DNA of 64,000 nucleotides, taken from NCBI GenBank assembly GCA_029319145.1, contig CP119753.1, positions 1,302,001 through 1,366,000 of the forward strand. Direction: 5' to 3'. Position 1 is the first letter of the stretch, and each line of letters begins with the position of its first letter. The position numbers and the translations under genes are program-made. This document shows, one piece after another, positions 36,578 through 44,530 of the stretch. Below the pieces are notes generated by a model, which was not told the DNA's origin, did no database searches, and worked only from the letters and a program-made list of their open reading frames with translations. Origin of the DNA: Microbacter sp. GSS18 (lineage in GTDB: Bacteria; Actinomycetota; Actinomycetes; Actinomycetales; Microbacteriaceae).

Positions 36578-37123
36578 TTACGCCGTGCGGCGCGCGCGCC
36601 GGGCGGCGAGCTCGTCGACCGCCTCGGGCGACTCTGCCGTGAAGTCCACGAGGGTCGACTCGACCTCGTGCAGCACCTTGCCGACCGCGATGCCGAAGAC
36701 GCCCTGCCCGCGCGAGACGAGGTCGATGACCTCGTCGTTCGACGTGCACAGATAGACCGACGCGCCGTCGCTCATGAGCGTCGTGCCGGCGAGGTCGCGG
36801 ATGCCGGATGCCCGCAGCTGCTCGACGGCGATGCGGATCTGCTGCAGCGAGATGCCGGTGTCGAGCAGACGCTTGACGAGCTTGAGCACCAGGATGTCGC
36901 GGAAGCCGTAGAGGCGCTGCGACCCGGAGCCGCTGGCGCCGCGGACGGTGGGCTCGACGAGCTCGGTGCGCGCCCAGTAATCCAGCTGGCGGTAGGTGAT
37001 GCCGGCGGCGCGGGCCGCCTGGGCACCGCGGTAGCCGACCTCGTCATCCATCTGCGGCAGACCGTCGGTGAAGAGGAGGTCGTCGGCGAACGGATGACCC
37101 TCCGCCGCTTCGTGAGCTGTCAT
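36578..37123 (-). CDS. MerR-family regulator (Rv1830-like)
   Basis: 181 residues. The winged-helix MerR domain begins GYRGAQAARAAGITYRQLDYWARTELV near residue 30 and continues RLYGFRDILVLKLVKRLLDTGISLQQIRIAVEQLR. A short effector part follows, with GTTLMSDGASVYLCTSNDEVIDLV, which matches the mycobacterial Rv1830 type. No metal-binding cysteine cluster typical of MerR metal sensors is seen. It has GGAGG upstream of ATG 37123. It lies 100 nt downstream of the FtsR-like gene; in M. tuberculosis a DUF151 gene lies between these two and is absent here. Target genes are unknown. Confidence 0.87.
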   Translation of the reverse strand: MTAHEAAEGHPFADDLLFTDGLPQMDDEVGYRGAQAARAAGITYRQLDYWARTELVEPTVRGASGSGSQRLYGFRDILVLKLVKRLLDTGISLQQIRIAVEQLRASGIRDLAGTTLMSDGASVYLCTSNDEVIDLVSRGQGVFGIAVGKVLHEVESTLVDFTAESPEAVDELAARRARRTA

Positions 37124-37223
37124 ACGCTCCCCCCTCCGAGTGCGGACATTCCAACGCTAGATGAGCACGGGGCCTCGGGCAACGACATCCGCTCGTCGGC
37201 CCTCGGCGTGTCGCGATCGCGAC

Positions 37224-37919
37224 TCACGAAAGCAGCCGGTCGAGGGCCGTCCGCACGAAGATCGCCCGCACGTCGTCGAGGCGCTTGGCCAGCTCGCCGC
37301 CGACCTCGCCGGCGCGTCCGCGCGAGTTCGCGTCGGTGCGGCGCAGCATGGGGGCGATCGCCGATTCGATCAGCGCCACGTCCCGTTCGGCGTTCTGGCG
37401 CATGGTGCGGATGTGGCGCGGCTCGATGCCGTGGCGGTCGAGCGCCACGAGCGCGCGCAGCAGTGTCACGTGCTGCTCGGTGTACGACTCGGCCCCCACC
37501 AGGATGCCGGTGCTGATGGCGTCGTTGAGCAGCTGCGGGGCCGCGCCCGAGGCGCTCAGCAGTTCCGCCCGCTGATAGCGGCGCGGCGCGGGCACGATCG
37601 AGGGCGGCGGGACGGATGCCGGCGGCACCGGGTCGCGGCCGGCGTCGACGTCTTCGAGGTACTCGCGGATGACGTTCAGCGGCAGGTAGTGATCTCGCTG
37701 GAGCGTCAGCGCCAGGCGCAGGCGATCGAGGTCGGCCTGCGAGAACTTGCGGTAGCCCGACTCGGTGCGCACCGGCGACACGATGCCCTGCACCTCGAGG
37801 AAGCGCAGCTTGCTGCTGGTCAGCGTCGGGAACTCGGGGGTCAGCCGAGCGAGGACCTGGCCGATGCTCAGCAGACCCGCGGACGAGGACCGTTCGCGGG
37901 CGGAGGCGGAGGACATCAC
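37224..37919 (-). CDS. ftsR: MerR-family regulator FtsR (Rv1828-like), likely ftsZ regulator
   Basis: 231 residues. N-terminal MerR winged helix: LLSIGQVLARLTPEFPTLTSSKLRFLEVQGIVSPVRTESGYRKF is split across residues about 15-60, then LRLALTLQRDHYLPLNVIREYL. The C-terminal half (about 110-231) is the dimer/sensor part with no recognised ligand motif. Orthologues next to garA/odhI are Rv1828 and C. glutamicum FtsR, a direct activator of ftsZ. The start (GTG 37919 or ATG 37916) overlaps the garA stop. A palindrome in front of ftsZ at 4677-4691 is a candidate target. Function is by orthology and context. Confidence 0.85.
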   Translation of the reverse strand: MMSSASARERSSSAGLLSIGQVLARLTPEFPTLTSSKLRFLEVQGIVSPVRTESGYRKFSQADLDRLRLALTLQRDHYLPLNVIREYLEDVDAGRDPVPPASVPPPSIVPAPRRYQRAELLSASGAAPQLLNDAISTGILVGAESYTEQHVTLLRALVALDRHGIEPRHIRTMRQNAERDVALIESAIAPMLRRTDANSRGRAGEVGGELAKRLDDVRAIFVRTALDRLLS

Positions 37920-38413
37920 TCGGCCGTGGCCTGCAGAAGGTCGGCGGGCGAGACGAAGAAGTTCAGCCGGAACTTGCCGATCCGCACCTCGGAGCCGTTG
38001 CTGAGCGCGGCGCGGTCGACCCGCTCGCCGTTGACGTACGTCCCGTTGAGGGAGCGCTGGTCGACGAGTTCGAACGCCGTGCCGGTGCGGGTGATCTCGG
38101 CGTGACGTCGCGAAACGGTGACGTCGTCGAAGAAGATGTCGGCCTCGGGATGCCGGCCGACGGTCGTGACGTCGGCGTCCAGCAGGTAGCGGGCGCCCGC
38201 CGTGGGGCCCGAGCGCACCAGCAGGAGCGCCGCTCCGGACGGGAGCGCCTCGATGGCATCCAGCTCGGCATCGGCGAGATCGCTGCCGAACGGCACGAAC
38301 GACAGATCCGACTCATGGCCGAAGGTCTGCGTGGTGTCGGAGTCGCGGACTCCGTCCCCCGTGCCACTGCCCCGGCGGATGTCATCCGCTCCGGGTCGGC
38401 GATTGTCCTCCAC
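37916..38413 (-). CDS. garA: GarA/OdhI FHA-domain metabolic switch
   Basis: Cytoplasmic regulator that, unphosphorylated, binds and inhibits 2-oxoglutarate dehydrogenase (and glutamate metabolism enzymes). Ser/Thr kinases phosphorylate its N-terminal Thr pair and relieve this. 165 residues. The phospho-acceptor region contains RDSDTTQTFG near residue 24-33, followed by DLSFVPFG. The FHA domain spans about 65-150 with TVGRHPEADIFFDD, SRRHAEI and LNGTYVNG, the phosphothreonine-binding residues. I start at GTG 38413, with AAGAGGAGG about 6 nt upstream. It overlaps ftsR. A PASTA kinase at 21061-22998 is a candidate kinase. Confidence 0.93.
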   Translation of the reverse strand: MEDNRRPGADDIRRGSGTGDGVRDSDTTQTFGHESDLSFVPFGSDLADAELDAIEALPSGAALLLVRSGPTAGARYLLDADVTTVGRHPEADIFFDDVTVSRRHAEITRTGTAFELVDQRSLNGTYVNGERVDRAALSNGSEVRIGKFRLNFFVSPADLLQATAE

Positions 38414-38586
38414 GGTGGACCTCCTCTTGCTGTGCAAGCCTATCCGATCAGGCTCCCCAGACGTTCCCCGGCAACGCCTGCGACGCGCGGATCTGTATGT
38501 TTCGCCCCGTGTCGCTCGGGTGGCCTGCGGGGAGTCGCGCGTCCTAACCTGACTGGACAACGAACCTACCCCACGAGGAGCCCATC

Positions 38587-38940
38587 GTGTCCAGTCCACG
38601 CCAGCACATTCCGCCCTTTCCGGCGCGGGAGCGTACGGCGTGCATGTGCGTGGACGGCCTCCGCTGCTCCTCGTACCGGCCCGGGCACGCGCTGCACCTG
38701 ATCCAGGCGCGACTGGCCGCGGCCACGCCCACCGAGTGGGTGGACGCGATCGTGGAGTCGGTCGACGCCGACGCCGGCGTGATCGTGGTGGCGGGTCTGC
38801 TCGACGGGCGGACGGTGTCGGTCTGGAACGGCGCGGGCGCGGTATCGGCCGTCGCCGCCGGCACGCCGGTCGCGCTGCACGCGCGCTACGACGTGCTCGC
38901 GGTCGGCTCGGCCCGCTTCAACGTCGCGCCGCTGGACTGA
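38587..38940 (+). CDS. Hypothetical protein
   Basis: 117 residues, not recognised. The N-terminal 30 residues are Pro/Arg-rich and contain a Cys group, CMCVDGLRC. The rest looks like a small beta-rich fold with alternating hydrophobic residues (VIVVAGLLDGRTVSVWN, then VALHARYDVLAVG). No signal peptide or membrane helix. GTG 38587 has GAGGAG about 7 nt upstream, so it is probably a real gene. It is divergent from garA across 173 nt and tail-to-tail with the copper-protein gene (46-nt gap). Genes of this kind are often actinobacteria-specific; I infer no function. Confidence 0.7.
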   Translation: MSSPRQHIPPFPARERTACMCVDGLRCSSYRPGHALHLIQARLAAATPTEWVDAIVESVDADAGVIVVAGLLDGRTVSVWNGAGAVSAVAAGTPVALHARYDVLAVGSARFNVAPLD

Positions 38941-38986
38941 CGCGGTCCGTCCCGCCTCTCGGAACGACCGGGCGAGGGGCGGTGTC

Positions 38987-39388
38987 TCAGGCGGCCGCCA
39001 TCATCATGTCCTTCACGGCCATGCAGCTGTCCATGCACGCCTGGCACGACTGAGCGCACATGCGGCATACGTCGCTGTGGTCGGCGTGCTCCATGCACTC
39101 GTCCATGCACGTCTGGCACATGGCCATGCACGCGTCGAGCATCGACATCATGGATGCCGGGGTCATGCCCTGCATCCGCATCATCGACCGCATCATGGTG
39201 TTGCACATGTCGGCGCAGTTCATGCACGCCGGCGCGCACGACATCATCTGCGTCGAGCACACGGTGCACGCCTGCTCGCAGGCCGAGCAGGCGTCCATAC
39301 ACGCCTGCATCACCATCATGTCCATCGTGTCCATGCCGGGCATCGACATCATGTCCTTCGACATGGCGTCCATCATCGTGGCGTCCAT
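38987..39388 (-). CDS. Csp-type four-helix-bundle copper-storage protein, extremely Met/Cys-rich
   Basis: Probable cytosolic copper store. 133 residues, of which I count 18 Cys and 36 Met. Cys occur in repeated CXXC/CXXXC spacing along predicted helices (QACMDACSACEQACTVC, then CAPACMNCADMC, CMAMCQTCMDEC and CRMCAQSCQACMDSC). This is the pattern of Csp/DUF326 four-helix bundles, in which Cys line the core and bind many Cu(I). The Met clusters at the N-terminus and between helices exceed what I know for the family. No signal peptide. Start ATG 39388; the ATG at 39412 would add eight basic residues. Divergent from a CopC-domain gene. Confidence 0.85.
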   Translation of the reverse strand: MDATMMDAMSKDMMSMPGMDTMDMMVMQACMDACSACEQACTVCSTQMMSCAPACMNCADMCNTMMRSMMRMQGMTPASMMSMLDACMAMCQTCMDECMEHADHSDVCRMCAQSCQACMDSCMAVKDMMMAAA

Positions 39389-39477
39389 CCGCCCGCCTCG
39401 CTTCCGTCTCATCGGCGGGCAGGGGCACCCGCCTGCGGCCAGGGTAGGCCCGCGACCCGCCATGCGGAAGACCCGAG

Positions 39478-39483
39478 TAGCCT
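39478..39483 (+). promoter_or_regulatory. Leaderless -10 box of the copC-like gene
   Basis: TAGCCT ends 7 nt before GTG 39491 with no SD. This spacing supports the GTG start over upstream in-frame codons. Confidence 0.5.
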
Positions 39484-39490
39484 CGATCGG

Positions 39491-40150
39491 GTGCTGACCG
39501 ATGAAATCCCCACCCGGCTCCGTGCTCTCCTCGTCGCCGCCGTCGCCGCGGCCTTCGCTCTCATCGGCGTCCTCGCCGCGGCACCGCCCGCGCTCGCGCA
39601 CGACGAACTGGTCTCGACGGACCCTGCCGCCGACTCGACGGTCGCGGAGCTGCCGGCCGAGCTCACCCTCACGTTCAGCTCGGAGATCGCCGACGACGAG
39701 GGCGCGAACGTCGTCGAGGTGACCGATGAGACCGGCGCCGATCTGACGGACGGCGCGCTGAGCGTGCGCGACAACATCCTGACCCAGCCGCTGACGGGGC
39801 CTGCGACGGGTGCCGTGACGGTGCTGTGGAAGGTCGTCTCGAGCGACGGTCATCCGATCTCGGGCGAGTTCTCGTTCACGGTCGAGCAGGCGCAGCCGAC
39901 GCCCGTCCCCACCGTCACCGTGACGATCACGCCCACCGCCGAGCCCACGGCATCCGCCTCCCCCACCGCGACCGCGACACCAGAGCCCGTCGCCGCCTCG
40001 GGGTCGAGCCCGTGGCCGTGGATCATCGGGATCGTGATCGCCGCGGGCCTGGTCGCCGGCATCGTCTACCTGATCGTCGCCCGCCCGCGGCGCGCGACAC
40101 CGGGCCAGGACGCGTCGGGCGGCGCATCTGACGGCGCCGGCGAGCGATAG
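39491..40150 (+). CDS. copC: CopC-domain (YobA-like) membrane-anchored copper-binding protein
   Basis: Exported copper-handling protein. 219 residues. Signal peptide about 1-36, ending [10 protein letters not shown]; mature CopC domains start with such a His. The CopC beta-sandwich (about 37-133) has [13 protein letters not shown] and the second conserved block [17 protein letters not shown] with the Cu(II)-ligand Asp-His pair. A Thr/Pro/Ala-rich stalk (about 138-175) and a C-terminal membrane helix (about 178-198) with short basic tail follow. CopD is not attached. Divergent from the Csp gene, so the pair is probably copper-responsive. lpd follows 10 nt downstream but has its own promoter. 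Confidence 0.88.
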   Translation: MLTDEIPTRLRALLVAAVAAAFALIGVLAAAPPALAHDELVSTDPAADSTVAELPAELTLTFSSEIADDEGANVVEVTDETGADLTDGALSVRDNILTQPLTGPATGAVTVLWKVVSSDGHPISGEFSFTVEQAQPTPVPTVTVTITPTAEPTASASPTATATPEPVAASGSSPWPWIIGIVIAAGLVAGIVYLIVARPRRATPGQDASGGASDGAGER

Positions 40151-40153
40151 GCT
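40148..40153 (+). promoter_or_regulatory. Leaderless -10 box of lpd embedded in the copC stop codon
   Basis: TAGGCT begins with the copC TAG stop (40148-40150) and ends 7 nt before the lpd ATG. lpd therefore looks independently transcribed despite the short gap. Confidence 0.5.
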
Positions 40154-40160
40154 GGGGACC

Positions 40161-41561
40161 ATGCCTCACTACGACGTCGCCATCCTCGGCGCCGGGCCCG
40201 GCGGGTACGTCGCGGCCGTCCGCGCCGCACAGCTCGGCCTCTCGGTCGCGATCATCGAAGAGAAGTACTGGGGCGGTGTGTGCCTCAACGTCGGCTGCAT
40301 CCCCTCCAAGGCTCTGCTGAAGAACGCCGACCTCGCGCACACGTTCAACCACAAGGCCGACCTGTTCGGAATCTCGGGCGATGTCTCGTTCGACTTCGGC
40401 ACCGCGTGGGACCGCAGCCGCAAGGTGTCGAACACGCACGTCGGCGGCATCCACTACCTGATGAAGAAGAACAAGGTCACCGAGTACGAGGGCCGCGGCA
40501 CGTTCGCCGACGCGAACACCATCGACGTCGCGAAGTCCGACGGCTCTACCGAGCGCGTGACCTTCGACAACTGCATCATCGCGACCGGCTCGAAGGTGCG
40601 GCTGCTGCCGGGCGTCACGCTCAGCGAGAACGTCGTGACGTACGAAGAGCAGATCATGACGCGCGAGCTCCCCAGCTCGATCGCGATCGTCGGCGCCGGC
40701 GCCATCGGCATGGAGTTCGCCTTCGTCATGTCGAACTACGGCGTGAAGGTCACGATCATCGAGTTCCTCGACCGCGCCCTCCCCAACGAGGACGAAGAGG
40801 TCTCGAAGGAGATCACGCGCCACTACAAGAAGCTCGGCGTCGACATCCTCACCGCGACCAAGGTCGAGACCGTCGTCGACTCCGGCGACAAGGTCACCGT
40901 CACCTACAGCGACAACAAGACCGGCGCGCAGAGCTCGCTCGAGGCCGACAAGGTCCTGATGTCGATCGGCTTCGCGCCGAACATCGAGGGCTTCGGCCTG
41001 GAGGCGACCGGCGTCAAGCTCACCGAGCGCGGCGCCATCGAGATCGACGACTTCATGCACACGTCGGTGCCGCACATCTACGCGATCGGCGACGTCACCG
41101 CGAAGCTGCAGCTCGCGCACGTGGCCGAGGCGCAGGGCGTCGTGGCCGCCGAGACGATCGCGGGCGCCGAGACGATGGCGCTGGGCGACTACCGGATGAT
41201 GCCGCGGGCGACCTTCTGCTCGCCGCAGGTCGCCTCGTTCGGCCTCACCGAGCAGCAGGCGCGCGACGCCGGCTACGACGTCAAGGTCGCGAAGTTCCCG
41301 TTCTCGGCCAACGGCAAGGCGAACGGCCTCGGCGAGGCCGTCGGCTTCGTCAAGCTGGTCGCCGACGGCGAGCACCTCGAGCTCCTGGGCGGCCACATGG
41401 TCGGCCCGGACGTCTCGGAGCTTCTGCCCGAGCTCACGCTCGCGCAGAAGTGGGATCTCACCGCTCTCGAGGCTGCGCGCAACGTGCACACGCACCCGAC
41501 GCTGTCGGAGGCCGTGCAGGAGGCCTTCCACGGCCTCGCCGGCCACATGATCAACCTCTGA
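40161..41561 (+). CDS. lpdA: Dihydrolipoamide dehydrogenase (E3)
   Basis: FAD/NAD flavoprotein that reoxidises lipoyl groups of the pyruvate and 2-oxoglutarate dehydrogenase complexes. 466 residues. FAD motif [10 protein letters not shown] at residues 10-19; redox-active disulfide [13 protein letters not shown] with C41 and C46; NAD motif [10 protein letters not shown] near 177; second FAD motif IYAIGDV near 306; catalytic base in HTHPTLSE near 443 (usual HAHPTLSE). Only 10 nt after copC, but the leaderless -10 suggests its own transcript. Functional link to GarA, encoded nearby. The transcript ends at the 41581-41613 hairpin. Confidence 0.97.
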   Translation: MPHYDVAILGAGPGGYVAAVRAAQLGLSVAIIEEKYWGGVCLNVGCIPSKALLKNADLAHTFNHKADLFGISGDVSFDFGTAWDRSRKVSNTHVGGIHYLMKKNKVTEYEGRGTFADANTIDVAKSDGSTERVTFDNCIIATGSKVRLLPGVTLSENVVTYEEQIMTRELPSSIAIVGAGAIGMEFAFVMSNYGVKVTIIEFLDRALPNEDEEVSKEITRHYKKLGVDILTATKVETVVDSGDKVTVTYSDNKTGAQSSLEADKVLMSIGFAPNIEGFGLEATGVKLTERGAIEIDDFMHTSVPHIYAIGDVTAKLQLAHVAEAQGVVAAETIAGAETMALGDYRMMPRATFCSPQVASFGLTEQQARDAGYDVKVAKFPFSANGKANGLGEAVGFVKLVADGEHLELLGGHMVGPDVSELLPELTLAQKWDLTALEAARNVHTHPTLSEAVQEAFHGLAGHMINL

Positions 41562-41580
41562 CGCGACGCGTTCGAGCGAC

Positions 41581-41613
41581 AGAGCCCCGGGACTTCGGAA
41601 GTCCCGGGGCTCT
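41581..41613. terminator. Bidirectional hairpin between lpd and the CYTH gene
   Basis: Perfect 15-bp stem (41581-41595 with 41599-41613) and a 3-nt loop, 19 nt after the lpd stop and 16 nt after the convergent gene's stop. No T-tract on either side. Very stable, typical of GC-rich convergent genes. Confidence 0.85.
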
Positions 41614-41629
41614 TCGCGTCAGCGGGTGT

Positions 41630-42235
41630 TCAGAAGCCGAGGGCGCGCGCCAGCTTCGAGTTCGCCGTCGAGGGCTTGCCGCCCACCGTGCGGACCGCCG
41701 CCTGGATGCCGGCGACGATCGCGGCGAACGTCTGCAGGTCGCGCGGCCCGGTCGGCGTGCCGGGGCCGAGCTCGACCTCCCACTCGCGCCACGAGCGCTC
41801 GGTGCCGAGCCGCTCGTCGCGCGTGGTGACGTGGTCGTCGGCGAACTCGGCCAGCAGCTCCCCCGTCGCCGTGCGCAGGGCGTAGGCGGTGCGGGTGTTG
41901 CGGATGCGCGCGAGGGGCTTCAGCTCGCCGTCGGTGATCTCGTCGATGCGCGCCCGCACGGCGGGCGGGATCTCCATGCCGTCGGTGAGCGGCCACTGCT
42001 CTTCGCTGCGGCCGTGACCCTCGCGCGGGCCCTTGAGATGCCAGCCGGCGTCGGGGCCGCCCGTGCGCCGCCGCAGCGCGTAGCCGGCGTGGGCGAGCGT
42101 CCAGTCGTCGGTGTCGAGGTACTGCGCGTCCAGATCGCGCACCTCGGCGTCGCCGACCTCGACGACGCCCGGGACGGTCGTCCAGTCGGGCAGGCGGGTG
42201 AAGTCGTCGACCTCGAACTTGAACTCGATCTCCAC
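41630..42235 (-). CDS. CYTH (triphosphate tunnel) domain protein
   Basis: Member of the CYTH/triphosphate tunnel metalloenzyme fold, which acts on triphosphorylated substrates, inorganic triphosphate or cAMP/ThTP; the exact substrate is not determinable. The N-terminus VEIEFKFEV is the ExExK signature. Basic and acidic residues alternate along beta strands: YALRRRTGG, WHLKGPREG, RIRNTRTAY, LAEFADDHV and WREWEVELG. 201 residues if GTG 42235 is the start, which gives the usual family N-terminus. Starts up to 42370 are in frame but would overlap the upstream small gene by about 100 nt. No SD is clear, so the start is uncertain. Confidence 0.85.
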   Translation of the reverse strand: MEIEFKFEVDDFTRLPDWTTVPGVVEVGDAEVRDLDAQYLDTDDWTLAHAGYALRRRTGGPDAGWHLKGPREGHGRSEEQWPLTDGMEIPPAVRARIDEITDGELKPLARIRNTRTAYALRTATGELLAEFADDHVTTRDERLGTERSWREWEVELGPGTPTGPRDLQTFAAIVAGIQAAVRTVGGKPSTANSKLARALGF

Positions 42236-42272
42236 CGAGCGCGTCGGCTGTCCGTCCGCGCCCGGTGCCTGC

Positions 42273-42488
42273 TCAGTCGTCGGACGGTCCGATCTCTTCG
42301 GTGGCCTCGACGAACCAGAACTCCGCCTCGGTGGGGCCGTCGTCGTCACCCGTGTGCTCGAGCGCGCCACGTCGCTCGTAGACGATCTGGCCCTCTCCGT
42401 AGGGGACGATCATCTCGTCGAGTTCGGGCGATGACAGGGGCAGCACCTGCCCGTCGAGCGGGCCTCCGTGCAGTCGAGCGATTGCCAT
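42273..42488 (-). CDS. Small conserved-looking hypothetical protein
   Basis: 71 residues from ATG 42488, not assigned. Sequence opens MAIARLHGGPLDGQVLPL and continues VPYGEGQIVYERRG, with an acidic tail (HTGDDDGPTEAEFWFVEATEEIG). This looks like a small single-domain cytosolic protein with an HGGPLDG turn, a pattern found in small actinobacterial proteins of unknown function. No signal peptide. It is co-directional with the CYTH gene (37-nt gap if GTG 42235 is used). An in-frame extension to 42530 exists. Function unknown. Confidence 0.7.
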   Translation of the reverse strand: MAIARLHGGPLDGQVLPLSSPELDEMIVPYGEGQIVYERRGALEHTGDDDGPTEAEFWFVEATEEIGPSDD

Positions 42489-42595
42489 GTGCCGAGCATA
42501 GTCCCGCCGCGTTTCGCATGCCCCCGACACCCCCGTGTCTCCGCAGGACCGGCGGGACGAAGGTCCCCTCCCCGAGGCCGTACGCTGGTGTGGCC

Positions 42596-43330
42596 ATGAA
42601 ACCGTTCGTCCTGCTCGCGACGCGCGCCGAAGACCTGCCGGCCGACGAGGAGTACGAGCTGTTCCTCCGCTACGGCGGCCTCGCCGAGCGCGATCTCATC
42701 CGCGTGCGCCTCGAGGCAGGGCCCATGCCCGACTTCGACCTCGACGAGCTGTCGGGCTTCATCGTCGGCGGCGGACCGTTCAACGCCTCGGACCCGCTCG
42801 AGAAGAAGTCGTCCGTGCAGCGGCGCGTGGAAGCGGAGTTCCAGGCGCTCCTCACGCGCGTGGTCGCACGCGACTTCCCGTTCCTCGGCGCCTGCTACGG
42901 CGTCGGAACGGTCGGCGCGTATCTGGGCGCGAGGATCGACAGGACCTACGCCGAGCCGGTGAGCGTCGTGGAGGTGTCGATGACGGATGCCGGCGCCGCC
43001 GATCCGCTGCTGGCCGGCATGCCGCCGACGTTCGGCGCGTTCGTCGGCCACAAGGAGGCGATCACGGCGCTGCCGCCGCAGGCGACGCTGCTGGCGTCGT
43101 CGCCGACGTGCCCCGTGCAGATGTTCCGGGTCGGACAGAACGTGTACGCGACGCAGTTCCACCCCGAACTCGACGTCGAGGGCATCACGACGCGCATCCA
43201 CGCGTACGCCGACTACGGGTACTTCGCGTCGCACGAGCTCGAGCTCACGCTGTCGGCGGTGCGGCGCATCGCGGTGTCGCATCCCTCCCGCATCCTGCGC
43301 ACGTTCGTGGAGCGCTACGCGCGGCACTGA
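42596..43330 (+). CDS. Class I glutamine amidotransferase domain protein (GMP-synthase-like)
   Basis: Single-domain GATase fold of 244 residues. The nucleophile elbow is GACYGVG with Cys near residue 100. The catalytic His-Glu are in QFHPELD near 188. The oxyanion region FIVGGGPFN lies near 58. No synthetase partner domain is present, so it may act as a stand-alone glutaminase/amidotransferase or a gamma-glutamyl hydrolase-like enzyme. ATG 42596 has TACGCT 9 nt upstream, suggesting a near-leaderless mRNA. Substrate unknown; similar proteins are often annotated as GMP synthase-like. Confidence 0.88.
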   Translation: MKPFVLLATRAEDLPADEEYELFLRYGGLAERDLIRVRLEAGPMPDFDLDELSGFIVGGGPFNASDPLEKKSSVQRRVEAEFQALLTRVVARDFPFLGACYGVGTVGAYLGARIDRTYAEPVSVVEVSMTDAGAADPLLAGMPPTFGAFVGHKEAITALPPQATLLASSPTCPVQMFRVGQNVYATQFHPELDVEGITTRIHAYADYGYFASHELELTLSAVRRIAVSHPSRILRTFVERYARH

Positions 43331-43419
43331 CCGGCCCCGCTCCTCGCGCCCCCGCCGCGGGGATGCCGGTGCTACGCTCGCCGCATCCGAACGCGGCCGT
43401 GACCGGATGGAGGACCGAC

Positions 43420-43797
43420 GTGGCTCTGAGACGCAGGACGCTGATCGTCGGCGCAGTGGCGGGGGCGGCCCTCGCGGCCGGGGTCGCGGTGCCGGGCATC
43501 GCCGCGGGTCTGCCGTCGCCGGCCACCGAGGTCGTCCAGGACGCGCCGGGGCCACCCGACGATGCGCCTGACGAGGGTCGCGACGCGGGCCCTGACGCCT
43601 CGTCGCACGGCGCCCGCGTCTCGGAGGTCGCGCGCGATAAGAGCGGCGATGTCACGAATCATGGTCAGCGCGTGTCCGAGGTGGCGCGGCAGAACGGCGC
43701 CGCCCATCGCGCCGAGTCGGCATCCGGCGCGCCCGGGAACCGCGGCAATGCCTACGGTCACGATAAGGGCGTCGGCAACCCGCACGGCGATGACTGA
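43420..43797 (+). CDS. Small secreted hypothetical protein with HG-x-RVSEVAR repeats
   Basis: 125 residues. Signal peptide about 1-29 (RRRTLIVGAVAGAALAAGVAV). The mature part is Pro/Asp-rich, then contains two copies of the unit HG(A/Q)RVSEVAR about 20 residues apart, and ends in a Gly/Asn/His-rich tail (GNRGNAYGHDKGVGNPHG). GGAGGA stands 5 nt upstream of GTG 43420, which supports a real gene. Not recognised; the composition suggests a cell-envelope or extracellular small protein. It lies 89 nt after the amidotransferase gene and is convergent with nnrE. Confidence 0.72.
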   Translation: MALRRRTLIVGAVAGAALAAGVAVPGIAAGLPSPATEVVQDAPGPPDDAPDEGRDAGPDASSHGARVSEVARDKSGDVTNHGQRVSEVARQNGAAHRAESASGAPGNRGNAYGHDKGVGNPHGDD

Positions 43798-43837
43798 ACC
43801 GCGCTGAGCCGCCGACGGCGCCGACGCGCGCCGCCGG

Positions 43838-44530
43838 TCAGGCGGGCGGCTCGACGATCCGCGCGATGGTCGCCGTCAGCTCGGGTTCGACCGACTCCAG
43901 CTGCGGGGTCAGCCCGATGTCGACCAGCACGATGTCACCGGCGAGCTCGGCACCTCTCCCCCGCACGAGCCCGGTCTTCACGGCGCCGAACGTGACGGTG
44001 ACGGATGCCGGGAGCACGGCGTGGTCGCATTCCCCGGTGTCGGGATGCAGGCCGCTCGGCAGGTCGACCGCGATGACGCGCGGACGGCCCGCGCCGACCG
44101 CGGGGAGCAGTGTCTTGACGGCTTCGCGCGCGACCCCGCGCAGCGCGGTGCTGCCGGTCGAGCCGATGCCGAGGATGCCGTCGAGCACGAGGTCATAGTC
44201 GCCGACGCCGTCCCGCACGGCGGCCAGGTCGACCCAGCGGGCGCCGGCCGCGACGGCCGCCGCGACCCCGTGCTCGTGGGCGCGGGTCCCGATGACGAGC
44301 ACGTCGACGGAGTGCTCCTCGGCCAGCTGTGCCGCCGCGAACAGGGCATCGCCGCCGTTGTTGCCGGATCCGGCGAGGACGAGGATGCGGGCGGTGGCGG
44401 CATCCGCTTCTTCTCGTGCGATCTGGGCCAGGGCCGAGGACGCACGCGCCATGAGCGGCTCGCCGGCTTCGAGAAGCGGCTGCTCGGCGGCGCGCACCTG
44501 AGCGGCCGTGTAGGCGGGGGTTTCGGTCAT
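43838..44530 (-). CDS. nnrE: NAD(P)HX epimerase (YjeF N-terminal domain)
   Basis: Repairs the R-epimer of hydrated NAD(P)H so that the dehydratase can act. 230 residues, containing only the YjeF_N half. Motifs: VLAGSGNNGGDALFAA near residue 51, LDGILGIGSTG near 117, IAVDLPSGLHPDTGE near 150, and GAVKTGL near 186. The C-terminal ADP/ATP-dependent dehydratase (NnrD) domain fused in many bacteria is absent; it may be encoded elsewhere. ATG 44530 overlaps the YihY stop as ATGA, so the pair is translationally coupled. Confidence 0.9.
   Translation of the reverse strand: MTETPAYTAAQVRAAEQPLLEAGEPLMARASSALAQIAREEADAATARILVLAGSGNNGGDALFAAAQLAEEHSVDVLVIGTRAHEHGVAAAVAAGARWVDLAAVRDGVGDYDLVLDGILGIGSTGSTALRGVAREAVKTLLPAVGAGRPRVIAVDLPSGLHPDTGECDHAVLPASVTVTFGAVKTGLVRGRGAELAGDIVLVDIGLTPQLESVEPELTATIARIVEPPA

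Noticed and set aside
39389..39490. A CsoR-type operator between csp and copC
   Set aside because: Only ACCC-N10-GGGT half-site-like bases are present; too weak to call.
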